This document shows positions 28,150-40,593 of a stretch of DNA of 64,000 nt, one piece after another. Position 1 is the stretch's first letter. Every line of letters begins with the position of its first letter. The position numbers were made by a program, and so were the translations under genes. The notes beneath the pieces were generated by a model. That model searched no databases. It was given only the letters and a program-made list of their open reading frames with translations, and was not told the DNA's origin. The stretch is taken from contig NWQT01000027.1 in NCBI GenBank assembly GCA_002798295.1, positions 62,001-126,000 of the forward strand, in the 5' to 3' direction. The stretch comes from Lysobacteraceae bacterium NML07-0707 (GTDB lineage: Bacteria > Pseudomonadota > Gammaproteobacteria > Xanthomonadales > Xanthomonadaceae).

Positions 28150-29625
28150 ATGCTCATGTCTGCAATCCTCTCTGCCTTGCACGATGTATGGAATGCTTTC
28201 TGGAGCATTCCGCATATCACCGTCTGGATCAGCACGATATGGGCTGGCTATCTGGTCTGGCTGGCCGGCTGGATCGTGCTGCAAAAACGCGAACCCGCAG
28301 CCACCTTGAGCTGGCTGCTCAGCCTTGCCCTGCTCCCCATTCTGGGCTTTGTCATCTATTACTGGTTTGGACCGCAAAAAATCAAACGTCATCGTCTGCG
28401 CCGCAGCAATTGCAAGGTGAATTTAAGCCCTGCGCCCAATCCAAACGACAATCCTGAATATGCCGAATTGCAGCATATGGTTTTCTCCAGCACCGGGCTT
28501 CCGCCAAGCTCGGCGCAAAGCGTGCAGCTGCTGGTCGATGGCGGCGGCAAATATCCACGGCTGCTTGAAGATATTGCCGCTGCACAGCAGCTGATTCATA
28601 TCGAGTATTACATCTATCAGCCCGACCAAAGCGGCACCACCCTGCGCGATGCCTTGATAGATGCCGCCCAACGTGGCGTCAAGGTCAGGCTGCTGGTGGA
28701 TGCCGTCGGCTCGGCCAAGGCTTCGCAAAAATTCTTTCAGCCCTTGATGGATGCAGGTGGCGAAGTCGCGCGCTTTCATCCAATGCGCTTTGACGGGATT
28801 TTCCGCTTCTGGAAACGTCCATGGCTCAATCTGCGCACCCACCGCAAGATTGTGGTGATTGACAACCACATGGCCTATGTCGGCGGCATCAATATCACCG
28901 ACGAGCAGGATGAGCGCCTCAATCCGCTGGCCTATCGCGACCTGCATCTGCGCATTGAAGGCAATGCGGTACTGGAATTGCAACAAGTCTTTGCCGAAGA
29001 CTGGATTTATGCCCGCCCCGGCCAGCACGCATGGATCGATGCCATGGCCGACCAGCCTGCCACTGCGGCAAATGGAAAAATCGCCCTGCAGATTATCGCC
29101 TCGGGACCGGATTCAGACTGGGAGGCCATCCATCGTGCGCATGTCTCGGCCATTCATGCGGCCAGAAAGCGGGTCTGGCTGACCACGCCTTATTTCGTGC
29201 CCGGTGAGGCTGGAAGAATGGCGCTCACCTCTGCCGCATTGGGCGGACTGGATGTTCGGCTTCTGGTGCCAAAAATGAGTGACAACCGTCTGGTCACCTA
29301 TGCCGCCCGCTCCTACTATGCCGAACTGCTGCGCGCTGGCGTCAAGATTTACGAATACGGCCCCAGGCTTTTACATAGCAAAACCTTGCTGATTGATGAT
29401 GACCTGGCCTTGATTGGTACGGCCAACTTCGACCATCGCAGCTTCCGGCTGAACTTCGAGGTCCAGGCCTTGATTCAGGATAGGGAAGTTGCTGCACAAC
29501 TGGAAAAACAGCTCGAAAACGAATTTGCCCGTACCCCCCTGGTGAAACTCGATGAAGGCAGAAAACCGCTGCTGAGCGCACGTCTGCCAGAAGCGATCGC
29601 CCGGCTGATGTCACCGCTACTTTGA
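28150..29625 (+). CDS. cls: cardiolipin synthase
   Basis: The 491-residue protein has two N-terminal membrane helices (about 18-75) with the LSWLLSLALLPILGFVIY block typical of ClsA-type enzymes. Its two HKD motifs are THRKIVVIDNHMAY near 232 and LHSKTLLIDDDLAL near 409. It would condense phosphatidylglycerol molecules into cardiolipin at the inner membrane. Start 28150 or the ATG two codons later are equally possible. It precedes pdxJ. Confidence 0.92.
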   Translation: MLMSAILSALHDVWNAFWSIPHITVWISTIWAGYLVWLAGWIVLQKREPAATLSWLLSLALLPILGFVIYYWFGPQKIKRHRLRRSNCKVNLSPAPNPNDNPEYAELQHMVFSSTGLPPSSAQSVQLLVDGGGKYPRLLEDIAAAQQLIHIEYYIYQPDQSGTTLRDALIDAAQRGVKVRLLVDAVGSAKASQKFFQPLMDAGGEVARFHPMRFDGIFRFWKRPWLNLRTHRKIVVIDNHMAYVGGINITDEQDERLNPLAYRDLHLRIEGNAVLELQQVFAEDWIYARPGQHAWIDAMADQPATAANGKIALQIIASGPDSDWEAIHRAHVSAIHAARKRVWLTTPYFVPGEAGRMALTSAALGGLDVRLLVPKMSDNRLVTYAARSYYAELLRAGVKIYEYGPRLLHSKTLLIDDDLALIGTANFDHRSFRLNFEVQALIQDREVAAQLEKQLENEFARTPLVKLDEGRKPLLSARLPEAIARLMSPLL

Positions 29626-29722
29626 GCGCCTTCAGAGGCTAACGGCGGTTCCAGCCGCCCAATGGCACTGCGGCCTGCATCGCAAATCGTTACACTCTGG
29701 TTTTCCGTTGTGGGAGCCTTGC

Positions 29723-30124
29723 ATGTACTGGTCATTGCTGCCCGTTGCCGCCATTTTCTTCTGGCTGGCTCTGCGTACCCCATCCGTATTGCTGATGGTG
29801 ATCTGGTTGCTCCTTACGATGGTCTGCCTGCTGGTCTGGGGCTATCTGCATTACCGCAGACTGTTTCCAGCGCAAGAGAGCGAGCTGCAAATCACCCCGC
29901 TGGATAAAGAGCAGCTTGAGCTTATGCGCCAGCAAAAGCAGGCAGAGACACCGGCGAAAAAAACCGCCGGAAATATTGCTGCAAGCACGCCCGTGCCCAG
30001 CCCTATCCCAACACAGGCGCCGGCACCTATGCCCGCCCCGGTGGAAAGACCGATCACTGGCCGTGCCGTATTCATCCTGCCGGACGACGAGCCGCCCCCC
30101 AACAAACACACACCACCGCAATGA
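29723..30124 (+). CDS. hypothetical membrane protein upstream of pdxJ
   Basis: The protein of about 133 residues has two hydrophobic helices at the N-terminus (about 2-17 and 22-42). A charged segment follows, then a Pro/Ala-rich tail (about 85-110) ending near [16 protein letters not shown] six bases upstream supports ATG 29723. It overlaps pdxJ by ATGA. The family is not recognised; the low-complexity tail suggests a flexible cytoplasmic or periplasmic extension. Confidence 0.6.
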   Translation: MYWSLLPVAAIFFWLALRTPSVLLMVIWLLLTMVCLLVWGYLHYRRLFPAQESELQITPLDKEQLELMRQQKQAETPAKKTAGNIAASTPVPSPIPTQAPAPMPAPVERPITGRAVFILPDDEPPPNKHTPPQ

Positions 30125-30882
30125 CCAAACTCTCCGTCAACGTCAACAAAATCGCCGTATTGCGTAATTCGCGTGGCGGCAGTGAACCCGACGTAATCCG
30201 CGCCGCCCGTGTCTGCCTGGATGCCGGCGCCCATGGCATCACCGTGCATCCCCGTCCCGATGCCCGCCATATCCGTGCTGACGATGTCTATGCCTTGGCC
30301 AGACTTTGCGGCGAGTACGAAGTGGAATTCAATCTGGAGGGCAACCCCTTCGCCCCCGCAAGGCCAGGCTATCCGGGTTTTATCGAACTATGTCGTATGA
30401 CCCGCCCGGCACAAGCCACCCTGGTGCCCGACGGCGATGCTCAAATCACTTCTGACCACGGCTTTGATTTCAATCACGATATCCCCACCCTGACCCCCTT
30501 GGTCAGCGAGCTCAAATCCTTGGGCTGCCGGGTCAGCCTGTTTGCCGATGCCGACCATCCGGCGATTGCCCGTGCCGCCGAATGCGGCGCAGACCGTATC
30601 GAGCTCTATACCGGCCCCTATGCCGCAGCTCACGCTGAAGGCGATAGCCATGCCCTGCAACACTGTATCCATGCGGCGCAAATTGCACAGGCTGCCGGGC
30701 TTGCAGTCAATGCCGGCCATGATCTCTCTCAAGACAACCTGGGCGATTTTCTGCGCGCCATCCCGAGCATACAAGAAGTCTCCATCGGCCACGCACTCAT
30801 CTCCGAAGCCTTGTACAACGGCCTTGCCAACACCGTACGCGCCTACCTGGATTGTATTGCCAGCGCTACAGGTGGAACCTGA
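30121..30882 (+). CDS. pdxJ: pyridoxine 5'-phosphate synthase
   Basis: This 253-residue TIM-barrel enzyme closes the pyridoxine ring from 3-amino-2-oxopropyl phosphate and 1-deoxy-D-xylulose 5-phosphate (vitamin B6 synthesis). The diagnostic segments [49 protein letters not shown]-like [11 protein letters not shown] and NAGHDLS are all present. It overlaps the preceding gene by four bases. Confidence 0.96.
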   Translation: MTKLSVNVNKIAVLRNSRGGSEPDVIRAARVCLDAGAHGITVHPRPDARHIRADDVYALARLCGEYEVEFNLEGNPFAPARPGYPGFIELCRMTRPAQATLVPDGDAQITSDHGFDFNHDIPTLTPLVSELKSLGCRVSLFADADHPAIARAAECGADRIELYTGPYAAAHAEGDSHALQHCIHAAQIAQAAGLAVNAGHDLSQDNLGDFLRAIPSIQEVSIGHALISEALYNGLANTVRAYLDCIASATGGT

Positions 30883-30918
30883 TTCGATCAGTCAACGTAA
30901 TTACATAACTTACACCAT

Positions 30919-30949
30919 GAAAAAACGCCGCCCGGAAGCCGGACGGCGT
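30919..30949 (-). terminator. intrinsic terminator of the tonB-exb operon
   Basis: The arms 30925-30935 and 30939-30949 form an 11-bp stem with one mismatch and a three-base loop. Read on the minus strand it is followed by T6. It lies about 70 bases after the last exbD gene and may also limit read-through from pdxJ. Confidence 0.8.
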
Positions 30950-31019
30950 ATCAATCCACTCTGATTCAAGTGTTCCAGCAATGGCGAGGTTTCACACGGG
31001 AAAGCTCGTGTAAAGTGGG

Positions 31020-31439
31020 TTATTCGCCCTGCACAAAGCCGATTTTTTGCATATCGGCATTCTTGGCGGCAGCCAGCACCTTGGCCAATACCTCATATTC
31101 GGCATTGTCATCGGTCTGAATCTGCAACTGCGGCTGATTGGTCGGGTCTTTCTGGACTTCAGCCGACATCATGTTACGCAAGGCACTGACCGGGGTCAGG
31201 GTGTCGTTCCAGTACACCTGATTGGCCGCATCGATACGCAGCTTGATCGGCTCTGGCGGCTCCACCGGGTTTTCCGGTGCATCCGGGGGACGCGCCTGCG
31301 GCAAATCAATCTTGATCGGATACGACTCAATCGGCATGGTCACCATGAAGATGATGAGCAATACCAGCATCACGTCCACCAGCGGGGTGACGTTGATATC
31401 TGCCATCGCGCCTTTGCCGCCACCTTGTGCAAATGCCAT
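31020..31439 (-). CDS. exbD: ExbD/TolR biopolymer transport protein (second copy)
   Basis: The 139-residue protein has one N-terminal membrane helix carrying the proton-path Asp in [16 protein letters not shown] near 23-27, and a periplasmic domain. It is one of two adjacent exbD paralogues in a tonB-exbB-exbD-exbD operon. The pair differ in their periplasmic parts, so they may serve different partners. The gene is followed by the operon terminator. Confidence 0.92.
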   Translation of the reverse strand: MAFAQGGGKGAMADINVTPLVDVMLVLLIIFMVTMPIESYPIKIDLPQARPPDAPENPVEPPEPIKLRIDAANQVYWNDTLTPVSALRNMMSAEVQKDPTNQPQLQIQTDDNAEYEVLAKVLAAAKNADMQKIGFVQGE

Positions 31440-31450
31440 ACATGAACTCC

Positions 31451-31873
31451 TTAGTGCTTCTCGGCAATCGCCACGTAGCCAATATCCAGCATCCCCTGTG
31501 ACTGGGCGATACGGGTGACTTCGTTGATCACGCTGAGTTTGGTGGTACGGTCACCGCGCAAGTTCAGCTTAGGCTGAGGTTGCAGCTGCGCCGCGCTGGA
31601 AAGCTGGCTTTCCAGCAGGTCTTTGCTAATGGGCTGATCATTCCAGAACAAATCGCCATTGGCAGTGACTGAAACGGTAATCGGACTCGGGCCAGGCCCT
31701 GGTTTTTCCTTGGTTTCAAGATCTGCACGCGGCAGTTCGACCTGGGTCTTGTGGTTCATCAGCGGCGTAGTCACCATGAAGATGATGAGCAATACCAGCA
31801 TCACGTCCACCAGCGGGGTGACGTTGATATCCGCCATCGCGCCGCCACTGGCATCTCCGCTACTCATTCCCAT
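31451..31873 (-). CDS. exbD: ExbD/TolR biopolymer transport protein (first copy)
   Basis: The 140-residue protein has the same ExbD signature, [17 protein letters not shown], with the channel Asp near 25. The Gly/Ser-rich N-terminus is cytoplasmic and the C-terminal domain periplasmic. It lies between exbB and the second exbD, with an 11-base gap to the latter. Confidence 0.92.
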   Translation of the reverse strand: MGMSSGDASGGAMADINVTPLVDVMLVLLIIFMVTTPLMNHKTQVELPRADLETKEKPGPGPSPITVSVTANGDLFWNDQPISKDLLESQLSSAAQLQPQPKLNLRGDRTTKLSVINEVTRIAQSQGMLDIGYVAIAEKH

Positions 31874-31923
31874 TTTTCAATTCCTCAAGTCGAACTTTCG
31901 ATCAGGCAAGGATGGGGTCGCAA

Positions 31924-32664
31924 TCAGCGACCCACATCACCCATACGCGAGCCAGTGGCAAAGAAGTCATGCAGGTCATGCGCAAAGGCATCGAACTTGG
32001 CAATGATTTCGCTGTTCTGGCGGTTGAAGAAGTTATAGATGATCACCGCCGGGATAGCCACGAACAGACCGATGGCGGTCATGATCAGGGCTTCACCCAC
32101 CGGGCCTGCCACGGCCGAGATCGATGCGTCACCGGAAGCCCCCATGGCGATCAGGGCGTGGTAAATACCCCACACCGTACCCAGAAGGCCGATAAACGGT
32201 GCGGTTGCACCCACGGTGGCAAGCAGGGTCATGCCGTTTTGCAGTTTGGAGCTTTCACGCACCACGGCCTGGCGCAGGGCACGGTCAACCAGTTCCGAAC
32301 GGGTCATGTTGCCGGTCAGGCGGTCGTCATGACGCTGGTGGTGGGCAGCGGCCTTGGCAGCATCCAGTGCAATCTTGGAGAACGGTTCACCTGCAGGCTG
32401 TTCTTCCATGAAGCGGATGGCGTCCTGGGCATTGGGCGTCTGCCAGAAGGTACCAACCACACGGTCGGCATTACCGCGCAACTGGGCGTACTTCACCGAC
32501 TTGACGACGAAGTAATAAATCGAAAGAACCGAGAACAGAACCAAGGTCAGGAACACGACCCAGAGCAGCAGATCGAATTGCTGGATCAGGTCCTGAAAAC
32601 CCATGGCCTTGAAAGCTTCGGCATTGGAGCCGCCGGCGGCGGGCGCGGGAGTTTGCTGCAGCAT
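31924..32664 (-). CDS. exbB: ExbB/TolQ proton channel subunit
   Basis: The 246-residue MotA/TolQ/ExbB protein has three membrane helices (about 28-50, 150-172 and 195-215). GATAPFIGLLGTVWGIYHAL near 151 is the family signature. With ExbD it converts the proton gradient into movement of TonB for uptake through outer-membrane receptors. Confidence 0.93.
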   Translation of the reverse strand: MLQQTPAPAAGGSNAEAFKAMGFQDLIQQFDLLLWVVFLTLVLFSVLSIYYFVVKSVKYAQLRGNADRVVGTFWQTPNAQDAIRFMEEQPAGEPFSKIALDAAKAAAHHQRHDDRLTGNMTRSELVDRALRQAVVRESSKLQNGMTLLATVGATAPFIGLLGTVWGIYHALIAMGASGDASISAVAGPVGEALIMTAIGLFVAIPAVIIYNFFNRQNSEIIAKFDAFAHDLHDFFATGSRMGDVGR

Positions 32665-32750
32665 GACGCTTACCTTTGTTGAGTGGATGTAAAGACCCGA
32701 AGGTCAAGAAACGTGGAACTTACTACTTTGGGTGGAACACTTGAAACAAA

Positions 32751-33428
32751 TCAGAGTGTGAAGGCGATTTCAATATAACCGGTGCCATCACCAGAACCTG
32801 GGCAGAGCTTGGCCCGGCGTACGGCTTGCTGGGCAGCGCGATCCAGATTGCGGTTGCCGCTGGAGCGATCAACCCTGGCCTCGGTAATGGCGCCGGAATT
32901 ATTGAACGTCACCAGGATGCGAGCCGTACCGGTCACCCCTGCACGCATTTCCTCGCGTGGATATTGCGGATTTGGACGGGTACACATGCTGGCGGTCAAA
33001 TCACCCGACGGCGGCTGCGGCGGTGCTGGCGGCACGGCCACTGGCGGTGCTGGCGGTGCCGGCGGCGGTGCCGGCGGATCGGAAACACGATCCGTGAACA
33101 CCGGTGGCTCGATCACGGGCGGCGGGATGACCTGCGGCTGCGGCGGGGTTGGACGCGGCGGCTGCGGAGTCAACTTGATTTCCTTGGGCGGCTCTTTCGG
33201 CGGCGGCGGCGGTGGCGGCGGCGGCGGTGGCGGCTCAATAAAGTTGACGCTTACGCGCTCTTTCTCAGCTTCAGCCTTGGCCGGCGGGGATACCGGCGCC
33301 AGCATCAGCAGCAATGCGCCGACATGGACGGCGATGGCCACCGAGATGCCGGCAATGCGGGCCCAGCTCAGGCCATCGTCCTCATCCCTTTCGGGGGTAT
33401 ACACGTAGCGGGCAGTGGTTTCCGTCAT
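32751..33428 (-). CDS. tonB: TonB energy transducer
   Basis: The 225-residue TonB has one N-terminal membrane helix (about 26-46) and a Pro-rich spacer that begins with an uninterrupted run of 12 prolines near 69-80 and continues with Pro-Ala repeats. The C-terminal TonB domain follows (about 145-225, with NPQYPREEMRAGVTGTARI). It heads the operon with exbB and two exbD genes. The GGC/GGT triplets seen on the plus strand around 33195-33237 are the proline codons. Confidence 0.93.
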   Translation of the reverse strand: MTETTARYVYTPERDEDDGLSWARIAGISVAIAVHVGALLLMLAPVSPPAKAEAEKERVSVNFIEPPPPPPPPPPPPKEPPKEIKLTPQPPRPTPPQPQVIPPPVIEPPVFTDRVSDPPAPPPAPPAPPVAVPPAPPQPPSGDLTASMCTRPNPQYPREEMRAGVTGTARILVTFNNSGAITEARVDRSSGNRNLDRAAQQAVRRAKLCPGSGDGTGYIEIAFTL

Positions 33429-33454
33429 GCGCTTGCTCGTCGTTGGTTCTATCA

Positions 33455-33503
33455 GGGCGCTTTCGCGCCCGGGAAAGGTTCCCTGCCCCGGAGGGCAGGA
33501 ACC
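33455..33503 (-). promoter_or_regulatory. tandem hairpins in the tonB leader
   Basis: Between the TPR gene and tonB two inverted repeats occur in sequence. GGTT...AACC arms spanning 33477-33503 give a stem of about 11 bp with a bulge, and GGGCGC/GCGCCC at 33455-33470 has a four-base loop. They end 26 bases before the tonB ATG, after an AT-rich promoter-like stretch with TATAAG. They could be an attenuator or an mRNA-stabilising leader. Confidence 0.5.
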
Positions 33504-33589
33504 ACCTAGCTTATATCAATTTTCAGTTCATGCGCTATACATGAATCTGATTTTTGTTGTTTTTTCTTGCCAAAGTGTTTTGCGAACAA

Positions 33590-34678
33590 TCACTTGAGAT
33601 TGGCAAGACGGGTCGCTTCCTCGCGATTCCTGACCCCTTTCTCCAGCGCTTTCTGGGCAGCTTCACGGGTTTGGGCCTTCTTGCCCTGCTGGTTATAGAC
33701 CTTGGCCAAGTTCAGCCAGGTTTCGCCATCTTCTGCCAGTGGTGCGGCCAGGGTATAGAACCTGACAGCCGCATCCAGATCTTCGTCAAAATAGGCGCGG
33801 TTGGCGGTGACCGACCAGGCTTTGGCAAGATCGGCATCCTGCGGCAGGATGCCCTTGGCAACGCCATCCTCAATTACCGTGGCAGCCTCGCGCCATTTTT
33901 CGTCGTTCAAAAGCCCCGAGTACAGGGCGCGGTATTCGCGCGCCTCGCTCAGCAAGCCCTTGCTACGCGCATCTTCCAGCAAGGCATTGGCTTCACTGAA
34001 CTTGTCTGCCTGCTGCAAGGTCGCCACGGCATTCATCAACAAACCCTTGTCTGAAGGGTTTTGCGCATAAAGCGTCTTGAACACAGCCGCCGCTTCTTCA
34101 TTGCGTCCTGCATTGGCCAGCAAACCCGCCTTCATGGTGAGATATTTCGGGTCTTCACTGCGGGTTTCGGACAAGAAACGCTCAATGGTGGCAATCGCGG
34201 CCGGATATTGCTCGGCCTGTGCCTGGGTAACCGCCAGATTGCTCATCATCCGGTAGTGGCTGTTGTTATCCAGACCATTGGCATCCAAGGCTGCCTGGAA
34301 GTACTGTGCCGCACGCGCCATTTCGTTGCTTTCGGTCGCAGCCACAGCCGCCATTTGGTAAGCGAAGGATTTTTCGTAAATGTTGCTGGTGCTCTCGGCA
34401 AACGGCACGGCCTTGGCAAGAAGCTCGGCAAATTTGTTTTCTTCATACAGTTTGCTTAGTGCCTGCAGCTCCCTGACGCCTTTTTGACTGGCTTTTTCCG
34501 TCGGCTCGGTGCGGTTGGCATTGGGGAATTCCGGTTCGGCTTTTTGTTGCTGTTGTTGTTGTTGCTGCTGACGGCGTTCACTGCGCTTGCCAGCCAGTTG
34601 TGCGTGAGCAGGAACCACCAACAAGGTGGACAGGGCAAGTGCAACGGAAACAGTGATTGCACGACGAACGCTGGTCAT
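33590..34678 (-). CDS. periplasmic tetratricopeptide-repeat protein
   Basis: The 362-residue product has a signal peptide (cleavage after A-H-A near 26) and a Gln tract of nine residues near 38-46. The rest is helical TPR-like repeats, for example YFQAALDANGLDNNSHYRMM and AVFKTLYAQNPSDKGLLMNA. It probably scaffolds envelope proteins. It lies directly upstream of tonB on the same strand, with a promoter-like spacer between, so a functional tie to TonB-dependent uptake is possible. Confidence 0.8.
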   Translation of the reverse strand: MTSVRRAITVSVALALSTLLVVPAHAQLAGKRSERRQQQQQQQQQKAEPEFPNANRTEPTEKASQKGVRELQALSKLYEENKFAELLAKAVPFAESTSNIYEKSFAYQMAAVAATESNEMARAAQYFQAALDANGLDNNSHYRMMSNLAVTQAQAEQYPAAIATIERFLSETRSEDPKYLTMKAGLLANAGRNEEAAAVFKTLYAQNPSDKGLLMNAVATLQQADKFSEANALLEDARSKGLLSEAREYRALYSGLLNDEKWREAATVIEDGVAKGILPQDADLAKAWSVTANRAYFDEDLDAAVRFYTLAAPLAEDGETWLNLAKVYNQQGKKAQTREAAQKALEKGVRNREEATRLANLK

Positions 34679-34815
34679 GGAAATTCTCCTGAAAACATCA
34701 AGCCGCTGGGCGGCGCGTTATGCGAATAAAACTAACAGAACTTGGCCAGATTGGAAGCATTGTTGCCCAAGACTTCACCTGTGGCTGACCCAAAATCCCT
34801 GCAAGTAATTGAAAA

Positions 34816-35628
34816 TCAACCGCAATTAGGTCTTCTGCCAGATGCACGCGCTTGCTGGTATATGGGCATCAAGCCCTCTGCTCTTACGCCCATTTCCCTC
34901 AGTCTTGACTGCGGGTCCGGGTGCGTGGAGAGCCATTGCGGCATTCTGGCACCTCCTGCAGCGATCATGTTCTGCCACAAATCAACTGCTTGTCGTGGGT
35001 CAAATCCTGCTCGCGCCATCAATTGCTGACCCACGACATCGGCCTCGCTTTCCTGGGTGCGGTTATTGGGTAGCAAAATCGCCCCCTGGGCAATCATGCC
35101 ACCCCCCTGGGTTGCCAGATTGCCGACATTCTGTCCGTAGGCTGCACCCAGCAGTGCTCCCAATAGCCCGACGCCCACCTGCGTCCCCATCTGCCGGGTG
35201 ATGCGCTCATCATGATGACGCGCTACCACATGGCCGATTTCGTGCGCTACCACGGCTGCCAATTGATCCTGGTTTTTTGCCACTTTGAAAATGCCGCTAT
35301 GAATGCCCACTTTGCCGCCAGGCAATGCAAAAGCATTGGGACTGTCATCCCGAAATACGGCATTCTCCCAGGCATACCGCTGCCAATTCTGCGGCAACTC
35401 ACGCACGATACTGTTGACTACGCAGTCCACATAAGTGCGCTCACGCGGGTTGTTGCTAAGCGGCTTCCTGGCCTTGAGCTCGGCAAAGGCGCCGGCGCCC
35501 ATTTGCTCAAGTTGCGCTTGAGAAACTGCACCGATCCGCTGGGTTCGCCCGGTCGGCGAAGTCGTCGTGGCACAGGCCGCCACCGTGACAGCCAAAACAC
35601 AGGCAAACAGATAAGAGCGCTGGCGCAT
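34816..35628 (-). CDS. M48-family metalloprotease lipoprotein
   Basis: This product of about 270 residues has a lipobox V-A-A-C19. The zinc motif HEIGH sits in VVAHEIGHVVARHH near 125, with the third ligand Glu in ESEADVVGQQLM about 65 residues on. This is the layout of small M48 proteases such as LoiP/YcaL, which degrade misassembled outer-membrane proteins. ATG 35628 is chosen; the upstream extension has no good start. Confidence 0.9.
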   Translation of the reverse strand: MRQRSYLFACVLAVTVAACATTTSPTGRTQRIGAVSQAQLEQMGAGAFAELKARKPLSNNPRERTYVDCVVNSIVRELPQNWQRYAWENAVFRDDSPNAFALPGGKVGIHSGIFKVAKNQDQLAAVVAHEIGHVVARHHDERITRQMGTQVGVGLLGALLGAAYGQNVGNLATQGGGMIAQGAILLPNNRTQESEADVVGQQLMARAGFDPRQAVDLWQNMIAAGGARMPQWLSTHPDPQSRLREMGVRAEGLMPIYQQARASGRRPNCG

Positions 35629-35756
35629 GGGATGAATACTGGATGTTGGGGACACCCATCCTTTTTAGCGCAATCAAGCGAAAATACCGTCAATCTCCGT
35701 CATTGCAGCGGCCCACGCTTATTGCGTGTTCATACGGATCTGGCACACCCCAAACC

Positions 35757-35787
35757 CACAGAAGCCGCGAATTTGGCGGCTTCTGTG
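35757..35787. terminator. 12-bp hairpin downstream of gyrB
   Basis: CACAGAAGCCGC (35757-35768) pairs perfectly with 35776-35787 around a seven-base loop, eight bases beyond the gyrB stop. The T-tract on the minus strand is weak, so it may be a terminator or a 3'-end stabiliser. Confidence 0.6.
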
Positions 35788-35794
35788 CACTTTG

Positions 35795-38308
<2,514 letters not shown>

Positions 38309-38326
38309 TCACCTGAAGCCTGAAAA

Positions 38327-39409
38327 TCAAACCTCTGGCTCGTGAATCCGCCCATGTTCCACGTGAAACACGCGCACTTCCCTGCCCCGCATCTCTGCTG
38401 GTAATTCCACGCCGGTCATGAATACCTGGGCGCCCGTAGTTTCCAGCTCATCCAGCACCCGACCACGATGTTTGCCATCAAGTTCCGATGCAAAGTCATC
38501 AAGCAACATCACCGGGGACTCACCACGAGCTTCCTGAAAATGTCGTGCCTGCGCCAGCAGGCATGTCAAAGCCAATGTTTTGGCCTGCCCTCGGGAGTAG
38601 GCCTCCGCTTTTGACTTGTTTGAGAAATGGAGTTTCCAGTCAGCGCGATGCGGGCCTACGCTGGTATGCCCCAGGGACAAATCGCGCTCACGATTCAATA
38701 GCAAAGCATCCGCCAATGTCATTTGCTCGTTTTTCCAACCCGCAAACAGCTCGAATGACAGATCGCCAAATGCCGGCAACAGCTGCTCACTTACTTGTTG
38801 CAAGTAAGGCAGCAATCCATCCAGATAGCTCCGGCGATACCACAACAAAGGCGCTGCGGCTTCTGCCAGCTCAAAATCCCATGTGTCAAGCAAACTGGCA
38901 GGATTTTTCTGTTTGAGCAGTGCATTTCTTTGTTTCAAGGCGCGTGCATAGCGCCGCCACAGAGCCAAATAGCTTTGTTCCACGTGGAACAGTCCCCAAT
39001 CCAGAAACCTCCTCCGGTATTCACTGCTTCCAGACACCAGGATATGGCTATTGGGTTCAAAAATACTGACAGCAAATGCTGCACATAGATCGCCGAGTTG
39101 GCCGACCTCCTCGCCATTCAATTTTGCCTGCCAATCTCCACCGGCGTGCTTCAATCCAGCTTTCTGCGTTTGGTTATTTACATCTTGCCATTCGCAGAAA
39201 ATTTGCAATGCAGGCATGTTTTCACGAATCAAGCCATCACGAACACGTCCACGAAAGCTGCGTCCAAAGCCCAATACATGCAGTGCTTCAAGCACGCTAC
39301 TTTTGCCCGAACCGTTTTCGCCGGATAAAAAATTAAGCCTACCCGCAGGCAGCAATTGCGACTCACGAATCGCGCGAATATTGTGCAAATCGAGACGGAC
39401 AATGCGCAT
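38327..39409 (-). CDS. recF: RecF recombination/repair ATPase
   Basis: The 360-residue SMC-like protein loads RecA at gaps. N-terminal LDLHNIRAI, Walker A GENGSGKSS near 31-39, the signature LSLGHTSVGPHR and Walker B VMLLDDFASELD near 300 are present. ATG 39409 fits the family start, with GGAT upstream; an in-frame TTG at 39424 would add five residues. It is third in dnaA-dnaN-recF-gyrB. Confidence 0.95.
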   Translation of the reverse strand: MRIVRLDLHNIRAIRESQLLPAGRLNFLSGENGSGKSSVLEALHVLGFGRSFRGRVRDGLIRENMPALQIFCEWQDVNNQTQKAGLKHAGGDWQAKLNGEEVGQLGDLCAAFAVSIFEPNSHILVSGSSEYRRRFLDWGLFHVEQSYLALWRRYARALKQRNALLKQKNPASLLDTWDFELAEAAAPLLWYRRSYLDGLLPYLQQVSEQLLPAFGDLSFELFAGWKNEQMTLADALLLNRERDLSLGHTSVGPHRADWKLHFSNKSKAEAYSRGQAKTLALTCLLAQARHFQEARGESPVMLLDDFASELDGKHRGRVLDELETTGAQVFMTGVELPAEMRGREVRVFHVEHGRIHEPEV

Positions 39410-39495
39410 CAGAAATTCATCCAAACACTAACATTGGATGCAAAACCGCCCGGACATGCCGGGCGGTGCTGTTCCACGTGAAACATCAACATGCA

Positions 39496-40593
39496 TCAAA
39501 GCCGCAGCGGCATCACGACATGACGGCTGCGATCATTACTGGCTTCCTGCACCAATGCCGAAGAATTGGCATCTCGCATGGAGATGACGACTTTTTCGTC
39601 TCGTAACGCCCCCAGAGCGTCCAGCAAATAATTGACATTGAAGCCAATCGCCAATCCATCTACATAGGTTTCAGCTTCCACTTCATCCTGTGCTTCTTCT
39701 TGTTCCGGATTATTGCTTTGCACTTTCAAAAGATTGGGTGATATCTCAACACGAACACCGCGATATTTTTCGTTGGACAAAATCTTGGTGCGGTCAAGTG
39801 CTGCACGCAATGCCTCACGATCAACGGTAATCTTCTTGTCAGCGCCAATGGGGATGACTGCTTCGTAATCAGGGAAGTTGCCATCGATCAGTTTTGACGT
39901 GAAGGTGACGTCATCTCGTTTGATCCGGATATGACTGCGTCCGATTTCCAGACTGATATTGCGATCGCCTCCTTCCAGCAAACGTTGCAGTTCCTGAACA
40001 CCTTTCCGGGGAACGATGATTTTTCGCTTTGTCCCGGGGCTTTCAAGCCGAGTTTCACACAATGCCAACCGGTGTCCATCGGTTGCAACGCAGCGCAGTT
40101 CTTGTTCTCGAAAATCAAACAGCAGTCCATTCAAGTAGTAACGCACATCTTGCTGCGCCATCGAAAATGCCGTGCGTTCAATCACCTCTTTAAGAGAAGC
40201 TTCTGGAAGCTGGATTTGCTCGGTAGCGTCCATTTCTTCAATTGCAGGAAAATCCCTTGCGGGCAGACTCATCAAGCTGAAGCGGCTTTTGCCCGCCCGA
40301 ACCTCTACTTTGTCGCCGTGTTGCTCAACCCGGACTTTACTGCCATCAGGGAGGGCTCGCACGATATCGAAAAATTTGCGCGCAGGAATCGTGGTTTCAC
40401 CATTTTCAGTGTCTTGCGCGTCACAGCGCGCCACCATTTCTACTTCCAGGTCTGTCCCGGTAAGGGAAATCTGACTCTCTTGCACCTGCACCAGCAAATT
40501 TGAAAGTACGGGCAGGGTTTGCCGCCTTTCAATGACATTGACCACTTGAGAGAGTGATTTAAGCAAGACTTCGCGTTGCAGAGAAAAACGCAT
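39496..40593 (-). CDS. dnaN: DNA polymerase III beta sliding clamp
   Basis: The 365-residue clamp has three repeated domains. MRFSLQREVLLKSLSQVVNVIERRQTLPVLSN is the standard N-terminus (first 32 residues, quoted in part: MRFSLQREVL). The C-terminal strand ends HVVMPLRL, forming the clamp-binding pocket with partner peptides. The gene lies between recF and the AT-rich spacer next to dnaA. Confidence 0.96.
   Translation of the reverse strand: MRFSLQREVLLKSLSQVVNVIERRQTLPVLSNLLVQVQESQISLTGTDLEVEMVARCDAQDTENGETTIPARKFFDIVRALPDGSKVRVEQHGDKVEVRAGKSRFSLMSLPARDFPAIEEMDATEQIQLPEASLKEVIERTAFSMAQQDVRYYLNGLLFDFREQELRCVATDGHRLALCETRLESPGTKRKIIVPRKGVQELQRLLEGGDRNISLEIGRSHIRIKRDDVTFTSKLIDGNFPDYEAVIPIGADKKITVDREALRAALDRTKILSNEKYRGVRVEISPNLLKVQSNNPEQEEAQDEVEAETYVDGLAIGFNVNYLLDALGALRDEKVVISMRDANSSALVQEASNDRSRHVVMPLRL

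Noticed and set aside
33195-33240. GGC/GGT triplet repeat array
   Set aside because: It is the codon image of the proline run in TonB, not an independent repeat element or CRISPR.
34545-34575. GTT/GCT triplet tract
   Set aside because: It encodes the glutamine run in the TPR protein on the minus strand; coding explains it.
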